DNA of 7,931 bases from Flavobacteriaceae bacterium. GTDB lineage: Bacteria > Bacteroidota > Bacteroidia > Flavobacteriales > Flavobacteriaceae. Under the pieces are notes generated by a model. That model searched no databases. It was not told where the DNA came from and was given only the letters and a program-made list of their open reading frames with translations. Made by a program: the position numbers and the translations under genes. Position 1 is the first letter of the stretch. Each line of letters opens with the position of its first letter. Below, piece after piece: positions 1 to 6,581 of this stretch. The stretch covers positions 1 through 7,931 of the forward strand of contig JABAYZ010000128.1 in the NCBI GenBank assembly GCA_018608735.1, given 5' to 3'.

Positions 1-29
1 TAAGTGTCGATTTTTATTTAATTTCTGGG

Positions 30-37
30 CAAAGATA
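30..37 (-). promoter_or_regulatory. Candidate -7 box (TATCTTTG) for a gene left of the window
   Basis: On the minus strand this reads TATCTTTG, a perfect match to the Bacteroidota sigma-ABfr -7 consensus TAnnTTTG. It lies a few bases past the recN stop codon and points out of the left edge, so it would serve a minus-strand gene beginning outside the window. No good TTTG/TTG -33 element is seen at the usual 19-21 bp upstream, which would fall inside the end of recN. The call rests on the -7 box and its position alone. Confidence 0.35.
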
Positions 38-40
38 ACA

Positions 41-1693
41 TTAATTCAATAACTGCTTCGCATGAGCGATCGCCGATGCTGACAATTGTTTGCCGCCAAG
101 CATTTGTGCAATCTCATCAACGCGTTCTTCTAGCGATAATTTCTTGAGGGAAGTCACGGTTGTATTCTTAATATCTTGTTTAAAAACTTTAAAATGCGAC
201 TGCCCCTTTGCTGCAATTTGTGGTAAATGTGTAATTGAAAACACTTGCATATACGCGCTCATTTGTTTCATAATATCGCCCATTTTATGTGCAATTTCAC
301 CTGAAACACCGGTATCAATTTCATCAAACATAATGGTGGGTAATTGTTGATATTTGGATAATACGGATTTAATGGCCAACATAATTCTGGACAATTCACC
401 TCCTGATGCAGCTTTTTTGAGCGGCAAAAATGAAGCGCCTTTATTGGCCGTAAATAAAAATTCCAAATGGTCTTTACCATTGTATAAAAACGTTTCTGAT
501 GGATTTAATAGCATTTTAAATCGCGCATTAGGCATTCCCAAATCTGTCAGAATAACTTCTAATTGTTCGATTAAATCCGGAAGTACTTTTAAGCGTTGTT
601 TATGTATTCTTAGCGCAAGTTTATCGAGCTGTTTTACGATCGTTTCCAATGCTTTTTCTGTATCCGCTATTGTATCATCTAAAGAAGCTAAGGTGTCTAA
701 TTGCATTGACAAATGCGTTTCAATGTCTATAAGCCCTTCCACCGAGTTCACCGTGTGTTTAGAAAATAAGTTATGTACCGTTTGAAGGATACCGTCAATT
801 TCTTCTAACCGATTGGGATTGGCTTCTAGCTTAGTTTGTTCGGTTTCTATTTCACTAAATATATCATCCAATTCAATAGCCACACTTTGAATCCGTTCGG
901 ATAAGGGAGTGTAAATTGACGCAATACCCGAGAGTTTATGAAATATTTGTTTTAGGGTTATAAGGTTGGAGCTAACGCCTAAATCGTCGGTACTTATAAT
1001 TTGATGGGCTAAAGCGAGTTCGGTTTGAATGGACTCAACATTATTCAATGTATTGTATTCGAGCTCTAGAGCTTCTAACTGAACCCCTTGAAGTTTTGCT
1101 TCTGTTAATTCATTTAATAAAAAAGATTGGTAGTCTTGCTCCTTTTCTGCTTGTAGCTTAGAGGCGATTAGATCGCTTAATTGTTTTTGGGTCGATTTGT
1201 AAGACTTCAACAGCTGCTGATAGGTCTCAATATCGGCACTATTTTTTGCCAAGGCATCAATGATTTGAAACTGAAAATCATCATTGGTGAGTTCTTGAGT
1301 TTGTTGTTGCGAATGGATATCAATTAACTGTCCACCGAGTTCAGCTAATACGGCTAGGTTTACTGGAGAATCATTCACAAAAGCTCTTGATTTTCCGGAG
1401 GGAAGAATTTCTCTTCTTAAAATTGTAAGCGTTTCAAAATCAAGATCATTATCTTCAAAAAATGGTTTTAAATTAAAATTTTCAATATTAAAACTAGCTT
1501 CAATGATACACTTTTGATTAGGGTCATTAATGTTTGAGAAATCAACGCGTTTCCCAAGAACCAATGCTAACCCACCTAATAAAATAGATTTACCTGCACC
1601 TGTTTCACCAGTGATACTGGTAAAGCCTGAATCAAATTGCACCTCTAAGGTGTCAATAAGTGCATAATTTTTTATGGAGAGTTCTGAAAGCAA
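41..1693 (-). CDS. recN: DNA repair protein RecN
   Basis: RecN is a cytoplasmic SMC-like ATPase that acts early in recombinational repair of double-strand breaks. The 550-residue product has the full family layout: N-terminal LSIKNYALID, Walker A GETGAGKS (29-36), a Q-loop-like IHSQQQTQ (126-133), a long glutamine/leucine/glutamate-rich coiled-coil middle (about 150-380), the ABC signature ASGGELSRIMLA (429-440), Walker B IMFDEIDTG (454-462) and the H-loop His489 in SITHLPQ. Length is normal for the family and nothing is broken. The start is a TTG: an in-frame TAA lies four codons upstream and no ATG lies between, while the TTG gives the usual MLxxLSIKNYALI beginning. It is the last gene of the minus-strand cluster seen here, 69 bp after porD, with no convincing promoter in that gap, so read-through from porD is likely. 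Confidence 0.96.
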   Translation of the reverse strand: MLSELSIKNYALIDTLEVQFDSGFTSITGETGAGKSILLGGLALVLGKRVDFSNINDPNQKCIIEASFNIENFNLKPFFEDNDLDFETLTILRREILPSGKSRAFVNDSPVNLAVLAELGGQLIDIHSQQQTQELTNDDFQFQIIDALAKNSADIETYQQLLKSYKSTQKQLSDLIASKLQAEKEQDYQSFLLNELTEAKLQGVQLEALELEYNTLNNVESIQTELALAHQIISTDDLGVSSNLITLKQIFHKLSGIASIYTPLSERIQSVAIELDDIFSEIETEQTKLEANPNRLEEIDGILQTVHNLFSKHTVNSVEGLIDIETHLSMQLDTLASLDDTIADTEKALETIVKQLDKLALRIHKQRLKVLPDLIEQLEVILTDLGMPNARFKMLLNPSETFLYNGKDHLEFLFTANKGASFLPLKKAASGGELSRIMLAIKSVLSKYQQLPTIMFDEIDTGVSGEIAHKMGDIMKQMSAYMQVFSITHLPQIAAKGQSHFKVFKQDIKNTTVTSLKKLSLEERVDEIAQMLGGKQLSASAIAHAKQLLN

Positions 1694-1762
1694 GGTCTTG
1701 ATTTATTTACAGGAACTAAGATAAACTTTCTAGTAAACTAATTTGAAATGAAATGAAAAAAT

Positions 1763-2653
1763 TTAAAATTTTATTCCTCTCCACTTTCTTGAATATGTGG
1801 GTGCAATTTTGGAAAGTGTGGGAACTAGCTGTGTAATATTCACAGTAGGGCCATCTGAAAAAATGTCAGAAATCTCATCGGCTTTAGCATCAAAAAATAC
1901 ACGAAGAAGAAAAGAGTTGGGGCGTCTCTTATGCAAGTTCTCCAACTGCATTAATGTTTTTACAATTTTGGTCTTAGCTTGGGTCACATTTCCATGCATT
2001 AAATCCAATCCATCCAGATGATAGGAAAATAGAACAGAACGAATTTCTTTAAACGTCGGAGATAATATATTACTAATTAATGTACTTCGGGTTTGATCTC
2101 CACCTGAGGGTGGTTGCCAGCCTTTGGAATTGGTTTGCTGCGAATAGTTGACAATATTTTGTGCTTGTTGATAGTGGGCATCTCCCCCATTAAGCTCAAA
2201 TGTATCAGCATCCATTCCTAAAATCATATAGACATGAAAAGCAATTACAGAGACTAAATTAGATTCAAACTGATTGGAATTAAAATTCAGATTCTGATAT
2301 TCTAAATAGTTGAAATTAAAATCTTTATCATTGAAATTATATACGGAGCTGGCGTATGATGAATTATGAACGGGGCGTGCAGATTGAATTTGGATAGATC
2401 CCTGAAAACTACCAGATTGATAATCTTGAATGGTGATCACCATACTACATTCAATGCGTTCTTCTGTTTTGAACGTTTTGGCAGTCCAACGGGTGTTGTT
2501 TATAAATTCATTCAGTTGTTTTTCCATGGTTTTAAAAACCTGAACATTCTCGTTCCCTGTTTGCTGGGCATTGACAACAACAGTACAATTTAGCTCTTGC
2601 GAGCTGCCATAAATTGAAGAAAAAATAGCAACTAAAACAATTAATTTACGCAT
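1763..2653 (-). CDS. porD: PorD-like type IX secretion protein (DUF4835 family)
   Basis: This 296-residue exported protein matches my recollection of the Bacteroidota-restricted DUF4835 family, which is commonly annotated as type IX secretion protein PorD. Visible features are a Sec signal peptide (MRK, then a hydrophobic stretch 4-14, probable cleavage near GSS-QE at 18-19) and a mature start ELNCTVVVNAQQ typical of the family. A conserved-looking FKTMEKQLNEFINNTRW follows (40-56), then an Asn/Phe-rich middle (105-130) and an aromatic C-terminus ending WRGIKF. It has no lipobox and no clear transmembrane helix after the signal, so it is probably periplasmic or associated with the outer membrane. 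Its ATG overlaps the coaBC stop by 8 bp, implying translational coupling. The family call is good; its molecular role in type IX secretion is poorly defined, and the symbol follows annotation practice rather than visible biochemistry. Confidence 0.8.
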   Translation of the reverse strand: MRKLIVLVAIFSSIYGSSQELNCTVVVNAQQTGNENVQVFKTMEKQLNEFINNTRWTAKTFKTEERIECSMVITIQDYQSGSFQGSIQIQSARPVHNSSYASSVYNFNDKDFNFNYLEYQNLNFNSNQFESNLVSVIAFHVYMILGMDADTFELNGGDAHYQQAQNIVNYSQQTNSKGWQPPSGGDQTRSTLISNILSPTFKEIRSVLFSYHLDGLDLMHGNVTQAKTKIVKTLMQLENLHKRRPNSFLLRVFFDAKADEISDIFSDGPTVNITQLVPTLSKIAPTYSRKWRGIKF

Positions 2654-3857
2654 TGGTTTGTTTTAAAAGTTCATTCATAATATCAGTAGCAACATCAGCT
2701 TTTGATTTAAGAGGGAATTCGGTTTGAACACAGTTTTTGTCAATAAGGGTCACTTTATTTGATTTACCACCAAATCCAGCGCCTTTGTCGTTCAACGAAT
2801 TTAGCACAATTAAATCTAAATTTTTATGTTTTAACTTTTTTATCGCGTTAGCAACTTCGTTATCTGTTTCTAATGCAAATCCGACCAACAATTGATGCGT
2901 TTTGATTTGTCCAAGCGATGCCAAAATATCTTTTGTTTGTTCTAACTCTAAAGATAACGTTGAACTCGCCTTTTTTATTTTGGAGCTTGCCACGTTTTTA
3001 GGTTTATAATCCGCAACTGCAGCAGACAAGATCGCAATATCAACGGATGAAAAATAGGTATGTGCTTCTGTGTACATTTCCTCTGCACTAATCACCGGAA
3101 TGGTTTTAATGCGTAAATCTTCTGTAGTAAAATGTGTTGGTCCAGTTATAAGAATAACCTCTGCGCCTAGTTGAGCAGCCTTATTTGCTATTTCAAACCC
3201 CATTAATCCACTAGAATGGTTTCCAATAAAACGAACTGGATCTATGGCTTCATAGGTGGGGCCTGCAGTAACAAGGACTGTTTTGCCGTGCATAGGCAAT
3301 GTTTTCAAAGTATGCGATTCCATATGGCTAACAATAGCTTCTGGTTCTGCCATTCTTCCTTCGCCTACTAATCCACTCGCTAATTCACCAGATGTTGCTG
3401 GTATCATTATATTTCCAAAAGATTGAAGGGCTTCTAAAGTGGCTTTTGTGGAAGGATGCTTATACATATCTAGATCCATGGCCGGTGCAAAGTAGACAGG
3501 ACATTTAGCAGAAAGATAGGTGGCAATCAGAAAATTATCACTTGTTCCTGAAGCCATTTTTGAAAGCGTATTTGCTGTAGCAGGAGCGACAACAAACAAG
3601 TCAGCCCATAATCCTAGATCAACGTGGTTATTCCAAACGGCGTTGTCATCAACATCGGCTGTAAAGGATGAAATTACTGGATTTTTAGAAAGTGTAGAAA
3701 GTGTAAGTGGGGTGATAAAGTCTTTTGCGGCTGGTGTCATAATGACTTTCACATGCGCACCAGCTTTGATAAATAGTCTTACAAGAGATGCTGTTTTGTA
3801 CGCAGCAATCCCGGCAGTAATTCCTAAAAGAATATGTTTACCGCGTAAAACAGACAT
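2646..3857 (-). CDS. coaBC: Bifunctional phosphopantothenoylcysteine decarboxylase / phosphopantothenate-cysteine ligase
   Basis: CoaBC carries out two successive cytosolic steps of coenzyme A synthesis: CTP-dependent ligation of cysteine to 4'-phosphopantothenate (CoaB), then FMN-dependent decarboxylation to 4'-phosphopantetheine (CoaC). The 403 residues split into an N-terminal CoaC flavoprotein domain (about 1-180) and a C-terminal CoaB domain (about 188-400). CoaC shows the FMN-binding start ILLGITAGIAAYK, catalytic His78 in NHVDLGLWAD and the APATANTLSKMA stretch. CoaB shows TAGPTYEAIDPVRFIGNHSSG (198-217), SAAVADYKP (278-286) and KIKK (293-296). Two decarboxylase residues differ from E. 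coli: the PxMNxxMW motif reads PAMDLDMY (Asp128 for Asn125) and the ACG motif reads ASG (Ser161 for Cys158). The frame is intact and the pathway essential, so I infer a lineage variant, not a dead enzyme. It lies 3 bp after the omega gene and overlaps porD by 8 bp. Confidence 0.95.
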   Translation of the reverse strand: MSVLRGKHILLGITAGIAAYKTASLVRLFIKAGAHVKVIMTPAAKDFITPLTLSTLSKNPVISSFTADVDDNAVWNNHVDLGLWADLFVVAPATANTLSKMASGTSDNFLIATYLSAKCPVYFAPAMDLDMYKHPSTKATLEALQSFGNIMIPATSGELASGLVGEGRMAEPEAIVSHMESHTLKTLPMHGKTVLVTAGPTYEAIDPVRFIGNHSSGLMGFEIANKAAQLGAEVILITGPTHFTTEDLRIKTIPVISAEEMYTEAHTYFSSVDIAILSAAVADYKPKNVASSKIKKASSTLSLELEQTKDILASLGQIKTHQLLVGFALETDNEVANAIKKLKHKNLDLIVLNSLNDKGAGFGGKSNKVTLIDKNCVQTEFPLKSKADVATDIMNELLKQTNA

Positions 3858-3860
3858 GGT

Positions 3861-4193
3861 TTATTTTTCTTGAGAATCGTCTTCAACGTTACGGTAGTAA
3901 ATTTTCTCATTTAACCACTCTTGAACTGCTAAAGCGTGTGGCTTAGGAAGACGCTCATAAAACTTAGAAACTTCAATTTGTTCCTTGTTTTCAAATACTT
4001 CTTCTAGACTATCATTAAATGTTGCAAATTCTTCGAGCTTATCAATCAATTCTCTTCGGATATCTGTGTTGATTTGCTCTGCTCTACGAGAAATTACAGA
4101 TATCGCTTCATAGATATTTTGCGTTGGAGCATCTACCTTATTTCGATCGTAAGTCTCTGTATTAACGGGTGCATTTACTTTTTTTAAATCCAT
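3861..4193 (-). CDS. rpoZ: DNA-directed RNA polymerase omega subunit (Rpb6-like, Bacteroidota type)
   Basis: Omega is the small RNA polymerase subunit that helps fold and hold beta-prime. The 110-residue product has the omega/Rpb6 core in NIYEAISVISRRAEQIN (26-42), which parallels the NrYE...akRArqi motif of omega, followed by a charged helical region. The C-terminal half (KFYERLPKPHALAVQEWLNEK) is the extension I associate with Bacteroidota omega proteins; E. coli omega lacks it. No signal peptide or membrane segment is present, consistent with a cytoplasmic protein. It lies 8 bp after bamD and 3 bp before coaBC and has no TAnnTTTG box upstream, so it is probably transcribed from the bamD promoter. 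Because sequence identity to classical omega is low, some databases may label it hypothetical or Rpb6 family. Confidence 0.85.
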   Translation of the reverse strand: MDLKKVNAPVNTETYDRNKVDAPTQNIYEAISVISRRAEQINTDIRRELIDKLEEFATFNDSLEEVFENKEQIEVSKFYERLPKPHALAVQEWLNEKIYYRNVEDDSQEK

Positions 4194-4201
4194 AATGAAT
4201 A

Positions 4202-5017
4202 TTAACTTTTTGTCGTTGTTGAATTAGTTTGAATTGATGTTAAGGTTTGAAACATCTTTTGAATGTCTTCGTTGTCTTTAGTTTCAGGAAATGCGTACAG
4301 TAATGAGTTGTAAAACGACAGTGCTTTTTCAACACGTTTCGTTTGTTTCCATTTCACACTATTGATCGCCAAGCGATAGGCAGAGTCAAATTTATAATAC
4401 ATGGCTTCTTGTTTAAAAGAAGATCCAGGGAATTCAACTAAAAAATTATCAAACGCCGTTATTGCAGAATTATAGTCCCGATGAAATGGCCCTGTTTTGT
4501 TGTATTGTAACGCAATGTTGTATGCTTTTTTTTCTAGTTTATGATCCAATTCTCTAACCAGTTTACTGGCTTGATCCAAATATTCAGAAGACGGATTTCC
4601 GTTGATAAACATTTGAAGTTTTTCTATCGCTTGTACCGTTTCACTTTGATCTTTGGAATATGCAGGTGAAAGATGGTAATAACTTTTAGCGCCTAAAAAG
4701 GCTATTTCTTGTAGCTTTTCACTTTTGGGGTAGGCTTCTACAAAACGCTCCATCTGATAGTTAGCAGTGTAATAATCTTTTGTTTCGTAATACGTTTTGC
4801 AATACATATACATGAGCTTTTGCGCCTGAGGTTTCCCTCTATACTTCGGCACAATTTGAACAAAAATTCGGTTTGCTTTAGCAAACTTACCAGCATCATA
4901 AAGCTTGGTGCCTAATTCGAATTTAGCTGCAACGTCATCGTTTTTCAAAACCTTCTGGTATTCACTACAGGAGTTCAATGAAAATGCAATAATTAAGATG
5001 TATATAAAATTCTTCAT
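4202..5017 (-). CDS. bamD: Outer membrane protein assembly factor BamD (lipoprotein)
   Basis: BamD is the lipoprotein partner of BamA in the complex that inserts beta-barrel proteins into the outer membrane; it binds substrates and BamA from the periplasmic face. The 271-residue product begins with a lipoprotein signal peptide (MKNFIYILIIAFSLNSC) whose lipobox LNSC makes Cys17 the lipidated residue. The mature part is made of TPR-like helical repeats: FELGTKLYDAGKFAKANRIF (about 33-52), YCKTYYETKDYYTANYQMERF (about 72-92), and a later pair around 175-200 with FDNFLVEFPGSSFKQEAMYY. The YPKSE / FPGSS turns after each helical pair are typical of BamD. Length is usual for the family. It heads a tight run of genes (omega, coaBC, porD) and has its own promoter candidate, so supply of the outer-membrane assembly factor may be uncoupled from dapA upstream. 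YfiO/ComL is a synonym for the same family. Confidence 0.92.
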   Translation of the reverse strand: MKNFIYILIIAFSLNSCSEYQKVLKNDDVAAKFELGTKLYDAGKFAKANRIFVQIVPKYRGKPQAQKLMYMYCKTYYETKDYYTANYQMERFVEAYPKSEKLQEIAFLGAKSYYHLSPAYSKDQSETVQAIEKLQMFINGNPSSEYLDQASKLVRELDHKLEKKAYNIALQYNKTGPFHRDYNSAITAFDNFLVEFPGSSFKQEAMYYKFDSAYRLAINSVKWKQTKRVEKALSFYNSLLYAFPETKDNEDIQKMFQTLTSIQTNSTTTKS

Positions 5018-5037
5018 AAATATTTTAAGAATGTGGG

Positions 5038-5068
5038 CAAAATTACGGATTTATAACGGATTTAAAAA
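5038..5068 (-). promoter_or_regulatory. Candidate promoter of the bamD-rpoZ-coaBC-porD cluster
   Basis: On the minus strand, positions 5045-5038 read TAATTTTG, a perfect TAnnTTTG -7 box of the Bacteroidota type. Nineteen bases upstream, at about 5068-5065, is TTTT in a T-rich run, an imperfect version of the TTTG -33 element. Transcription would start near 5031, giving a leader of about 14 bases before the bamD ATG. This is the only substantial gap within the minus-strand cluster, which supports a promoter here. Confidence 0.5.
5045..5064 (-). repeat. Direct repeat (2 x TAAATCCGT, 11-bp period) between the -33 and -7 boxes
   Basis: On the minus strand TAAATCCGT occurs twice, at 5064-5056 and 5053-5045, separated by TA, so the copies are 11 bp apart, about one helical turn. 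The second copy runs into the TAATTTTG box, overlapping it by one base. Both copies sit in the promoter spacer, where a bound regulator would touch RNA polymerase. The copies are seen directly; an operator role is inference, and chance similarity in AT-rich DNA remains possible. Confidence 0.4.
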
Positions 5069-5131
5069 ACTATTATTTCAGCTAAATTAATTGGTTTGTC
5101 TTCCCGTGATTCAGGTTTAAGTATTATTTAA

Positions 5132-6007
5132 CTAAAACTGTGCTAAAAAAGCAGCTATTTTAGATTGTAGATTATCCGTTGCTGGTACAAGTGGCAAACG
5201 AACAGAGTCCTCACAATAGCCTAAGGCTTTAAAAACGGCTTTGATTCCAGAAGGGTTATTTTCCTCGAATATCAAATTAATAATAGGCATTAGACGTGTT
5301 TCTAACTTACGAGATTCAACCGAGTTACCTTCTAACCCCAATTGTATCATCTGAGAAAATTCTTTTGGAAAGGCTTGACCAATTACTGAAATTACTCCAG
5401 ATCCACCTGCTAAAGTAACACCAAGAACCAAATCATCATCTCCAGAAATTATTAAAAAATCTTTTGGTTTCTGCTCAATTAATTCCAAATACTGTTCCAT
5501 ATTGTTTCCAGCTTCTTTAACTGCGATTATGGATTTAAAGTCATTTGCTAATCGTAAAATTGTAGAGGCGTCAACATTTTTGGCTGTTCGTCCAGGCACG
5601 TTATACAAAATAACAGGTATTGTAGACGCTTCTGAAACGGCTTTAAAATGCTGGTAAAATCCCTCTTGAGTAGGTTTACTATAATAAGGTGCTACTGAAA
5701 GAATAGCCGCAAAAGGCGAGAGGTCCGTTGATTGTAATTCGGCCACAACAGCCGCTGTATTATTCCCTCCAATACCGATCACTAAAGGTACACGCCCCCT
5801 GTTTGCCTTGATTATGGTTTGTACAATTTCTTTTTTCTCCTTGGCAGTAATGGTCGCGCTTTCCCCTGTGGTTCCGCTAATGACTAAGTAATTAATTCCG
5901 TTGGAAATATTAAATTCAACAATAGCTGCTAATGCGTTGTGATCTACACTTAAGTCTAATTTGAATGGAGTGATAAGAGCAACTCCAGTACCAATTAATG
6001 CTTTCAT
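5132..6007 (-). CDS. dapA: 4-hydroxy-tetrahydrodipicolinate synthase
   Basis: DapA condenses pyruvate with L-aspartate-4-semialdehyde, the first committed step toward diaminopimelate (for peptidoglycan) and lysine. It is a cytosolic (beta/alpha)8-barrel enzyme, usually tetrameric. The 291 residues match the usual length. Catalytic residues are visible: Thr46-Thr47 in GTTGES, Tyr109 in APYYSKP, Tyr135 in YNVPGR, Arg140 (which binds the semialdehyde carboxylate and separates DapA from sugar-acid aldolases of the same fold) and Schiff-base Lys164 in AVKEA. The GGSGVISVIGQAFP loop (201-214) is also typical. The start MKALIGTGVALITPF fits the family. It begins 1 bp after the stop of the DUF6913-like gene, so the two are probably co-transcribed and perhaps translationally coupled. 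A lysine riboswitch is not expected in so short a gap and none is seen. N-acetylneuraminate lyase is the main alternative within the family and fits less well. Confidence 0.96.
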   Translation of the reverse strand: MKALIGTGVALITPFKLDLSVDHNALAAIVEFNISNGINYLVISGTTGESATITAKEKKEIVQTIIKANRGRVPLVIGIGGNNTAAVVAELQSTDLSPFAAILSVAPYYSKPTQEGFYQHFKAVSEASTIPVILYNVPGRTAKNVDASTILRLANDFKSIIAVKEAGNNMEQYLELIEQKPKDFLIISGDDDLVLGVTLAGGSGVISVIGQAFPKEFSQMIQLGLEGNSVESRKLETRLMPIINLIFEENNPSGIKAVFKALGYCEDSVRLPLVPATDNLQSKIAAFLAQF

Positions 6008-6008
6008 T

Positions 6009-6527
6009 TTATAATCTGTTTAGATGGGTTAAGTATTTAATTATTTCTGTTTTAAAAATATCAGTTTTTAAAGGGTCAATGTGTATTACAAGATCATTTA
6101 ATCGCGCATCATCATCTGTAAGGCCAATTTTAAAATTGGATTTAGAAAGTGCAGTGACTAAATTTAATTCTAGTTTATTAGAATTATAATAGCTAATCAA
6201 CACATCGAATGGTTGATTTACAAACTCATCAATTTCAACACTTTTTGGTCGCCCTAACCAATCAAAATTCTTTAAACTAAAAAAAGCATCCCAACTGTTT
6301 GGTCTATCTTTTTCTAGATCTATCATGGCAATGAATTTTGTTTTATTTTTCATCACTCCAATGTCAGTCATTAAATCTTGAAAAAAAATATAATCATGAT
6401 AGGAATCGTAATCAAAAATAACCCCAATAGAATTAACTTTACCATCATGAAAATTCTTGGTTCTAGACTTAAGAATTTTTGTGATATTTTTTTTTAGTAA
6501 TAGGGTTTTGAATCGTTTAAAAAACAT
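6009..6527 (-). CDS. Hypothetical protein, DUF6913-like
   Basis: This 172-residue protein resembles the DUF6913 family, which I recall as a Bacteroidota protein often encoded beside dapA; its function is unknown. The N-terminus is very basic (MFFKRFKTLLLKKNITKILKSR) without the hydrophobic core of a signal peptide, so the protein is probably cytoplasmic or peripherally attached to membrane. The rest alternates predicted strands and helices (IGVIFDYDSY 34-43, KFIAMIDLEK 64-73, FDVLISYYNS 107-116, FKIGLTD 132-138), suggesting a small alpha/beta fold. No catalytic motif stands out. It is the first gene of the minus-strand unit, 1 bp before dapA, with a promoter candidate 24 bp upstream. Codons 12-14 contain a run of nine A on the coding strand (6495-6487), a possible slippage spot. 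I am confident it is a real gene because of its length, coupling to dapA and family resemblance; less so about the family number. Confidence 0.75.
   Translation of the reverse strand: MFFKRFKTLLLKKNITKILKSRTKNFHDGKVNSIGVIFDYDSYHDYIFFQDLMTDIGVMKNKTKFIAMIDLEKDRPNSWDAFFSLKNFDWLGRPKSVEIDEFVNQPFDVLISYYNSNKLELNLVTALSKSNFKIGLTDDDARLNDLVIHIDPLKTDIFKTEIIKYLTHLNRL
6478..6510 (+). promoter_or_regulatory. Weak candidate promoter for the plus-strand nucleotidase genes
   Basis: TTTG at 6478-6481 is followed after 19 bases by TAGGGTTTTG at 6501-6510, which resembles the TAnnTTTG -7 box but carries one extra base between TA and the T-run. The site lies inside the start of the divergent DUF6913-like gene because the intergenic gap is only 32 bp. 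It would give a leader of roughly 40 bases before the ATG at 6560. Confidence 0.25.
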
Positions 6528-6550
6528 GTACCTTTATTGATACTACAACT

Positions 6551-6581
6551 GTAATATAAATGAAATTTAAATTCGTTCAAA
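6551..6581 (-). promoter_or_regulatory. Candidate promoter of the DUF6913-dapA unit
   Basis: On the minus strand TTTG (6581-6578) is followed, after exactly 19 bases, by TATATTAC (6558-6551). The -33 element and spacing fit the Bacteroidota promoter; the -7 box matches TAnnTTTG at TA and the first two T only. The start site would be near 6544, about 17 bases before the ATG. The site overlaps the first codons of the divergent nucleotidase gene. Confidence 0.35.

Noticed and set aside
354..785. 143-codon plus-strand open frame opposite recN
   Set aside because: It lies wholly within recN, whose motifs are intact on the other strand; its translation shows no recognisable domain and it has no promoter-like box.
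1797..2593. Short plus-strand open frames opposite the PorD-like gene
   Set aside because: They are antisense to a gene with clear signal peptide and family features and look like chance frames.
2646..3857. coaBC as a decaying gene because of its altered active-site residues
   Set aside because: The frame is full length, other motifs are intact, it is embedded in a tight operon, and the pathway is essential.
5069..5131. Possible terminator or small RNA between dapA and bamD
   Set aside because: The region is AT-rich with small palindromes such as AATTAATT, but I find no GC-rich stem followed by a T-run in the transcribed direction.
6487..6495. Run of nine T (nine A on the coding strand) inside the DUF6913-like gene as a phase-variation site
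   Set aside because: Such runs are common in AT-rich genomes and the gene is a housekeeping-type neighbour of dapA; no sign of selection for switching is visible in one sequence.
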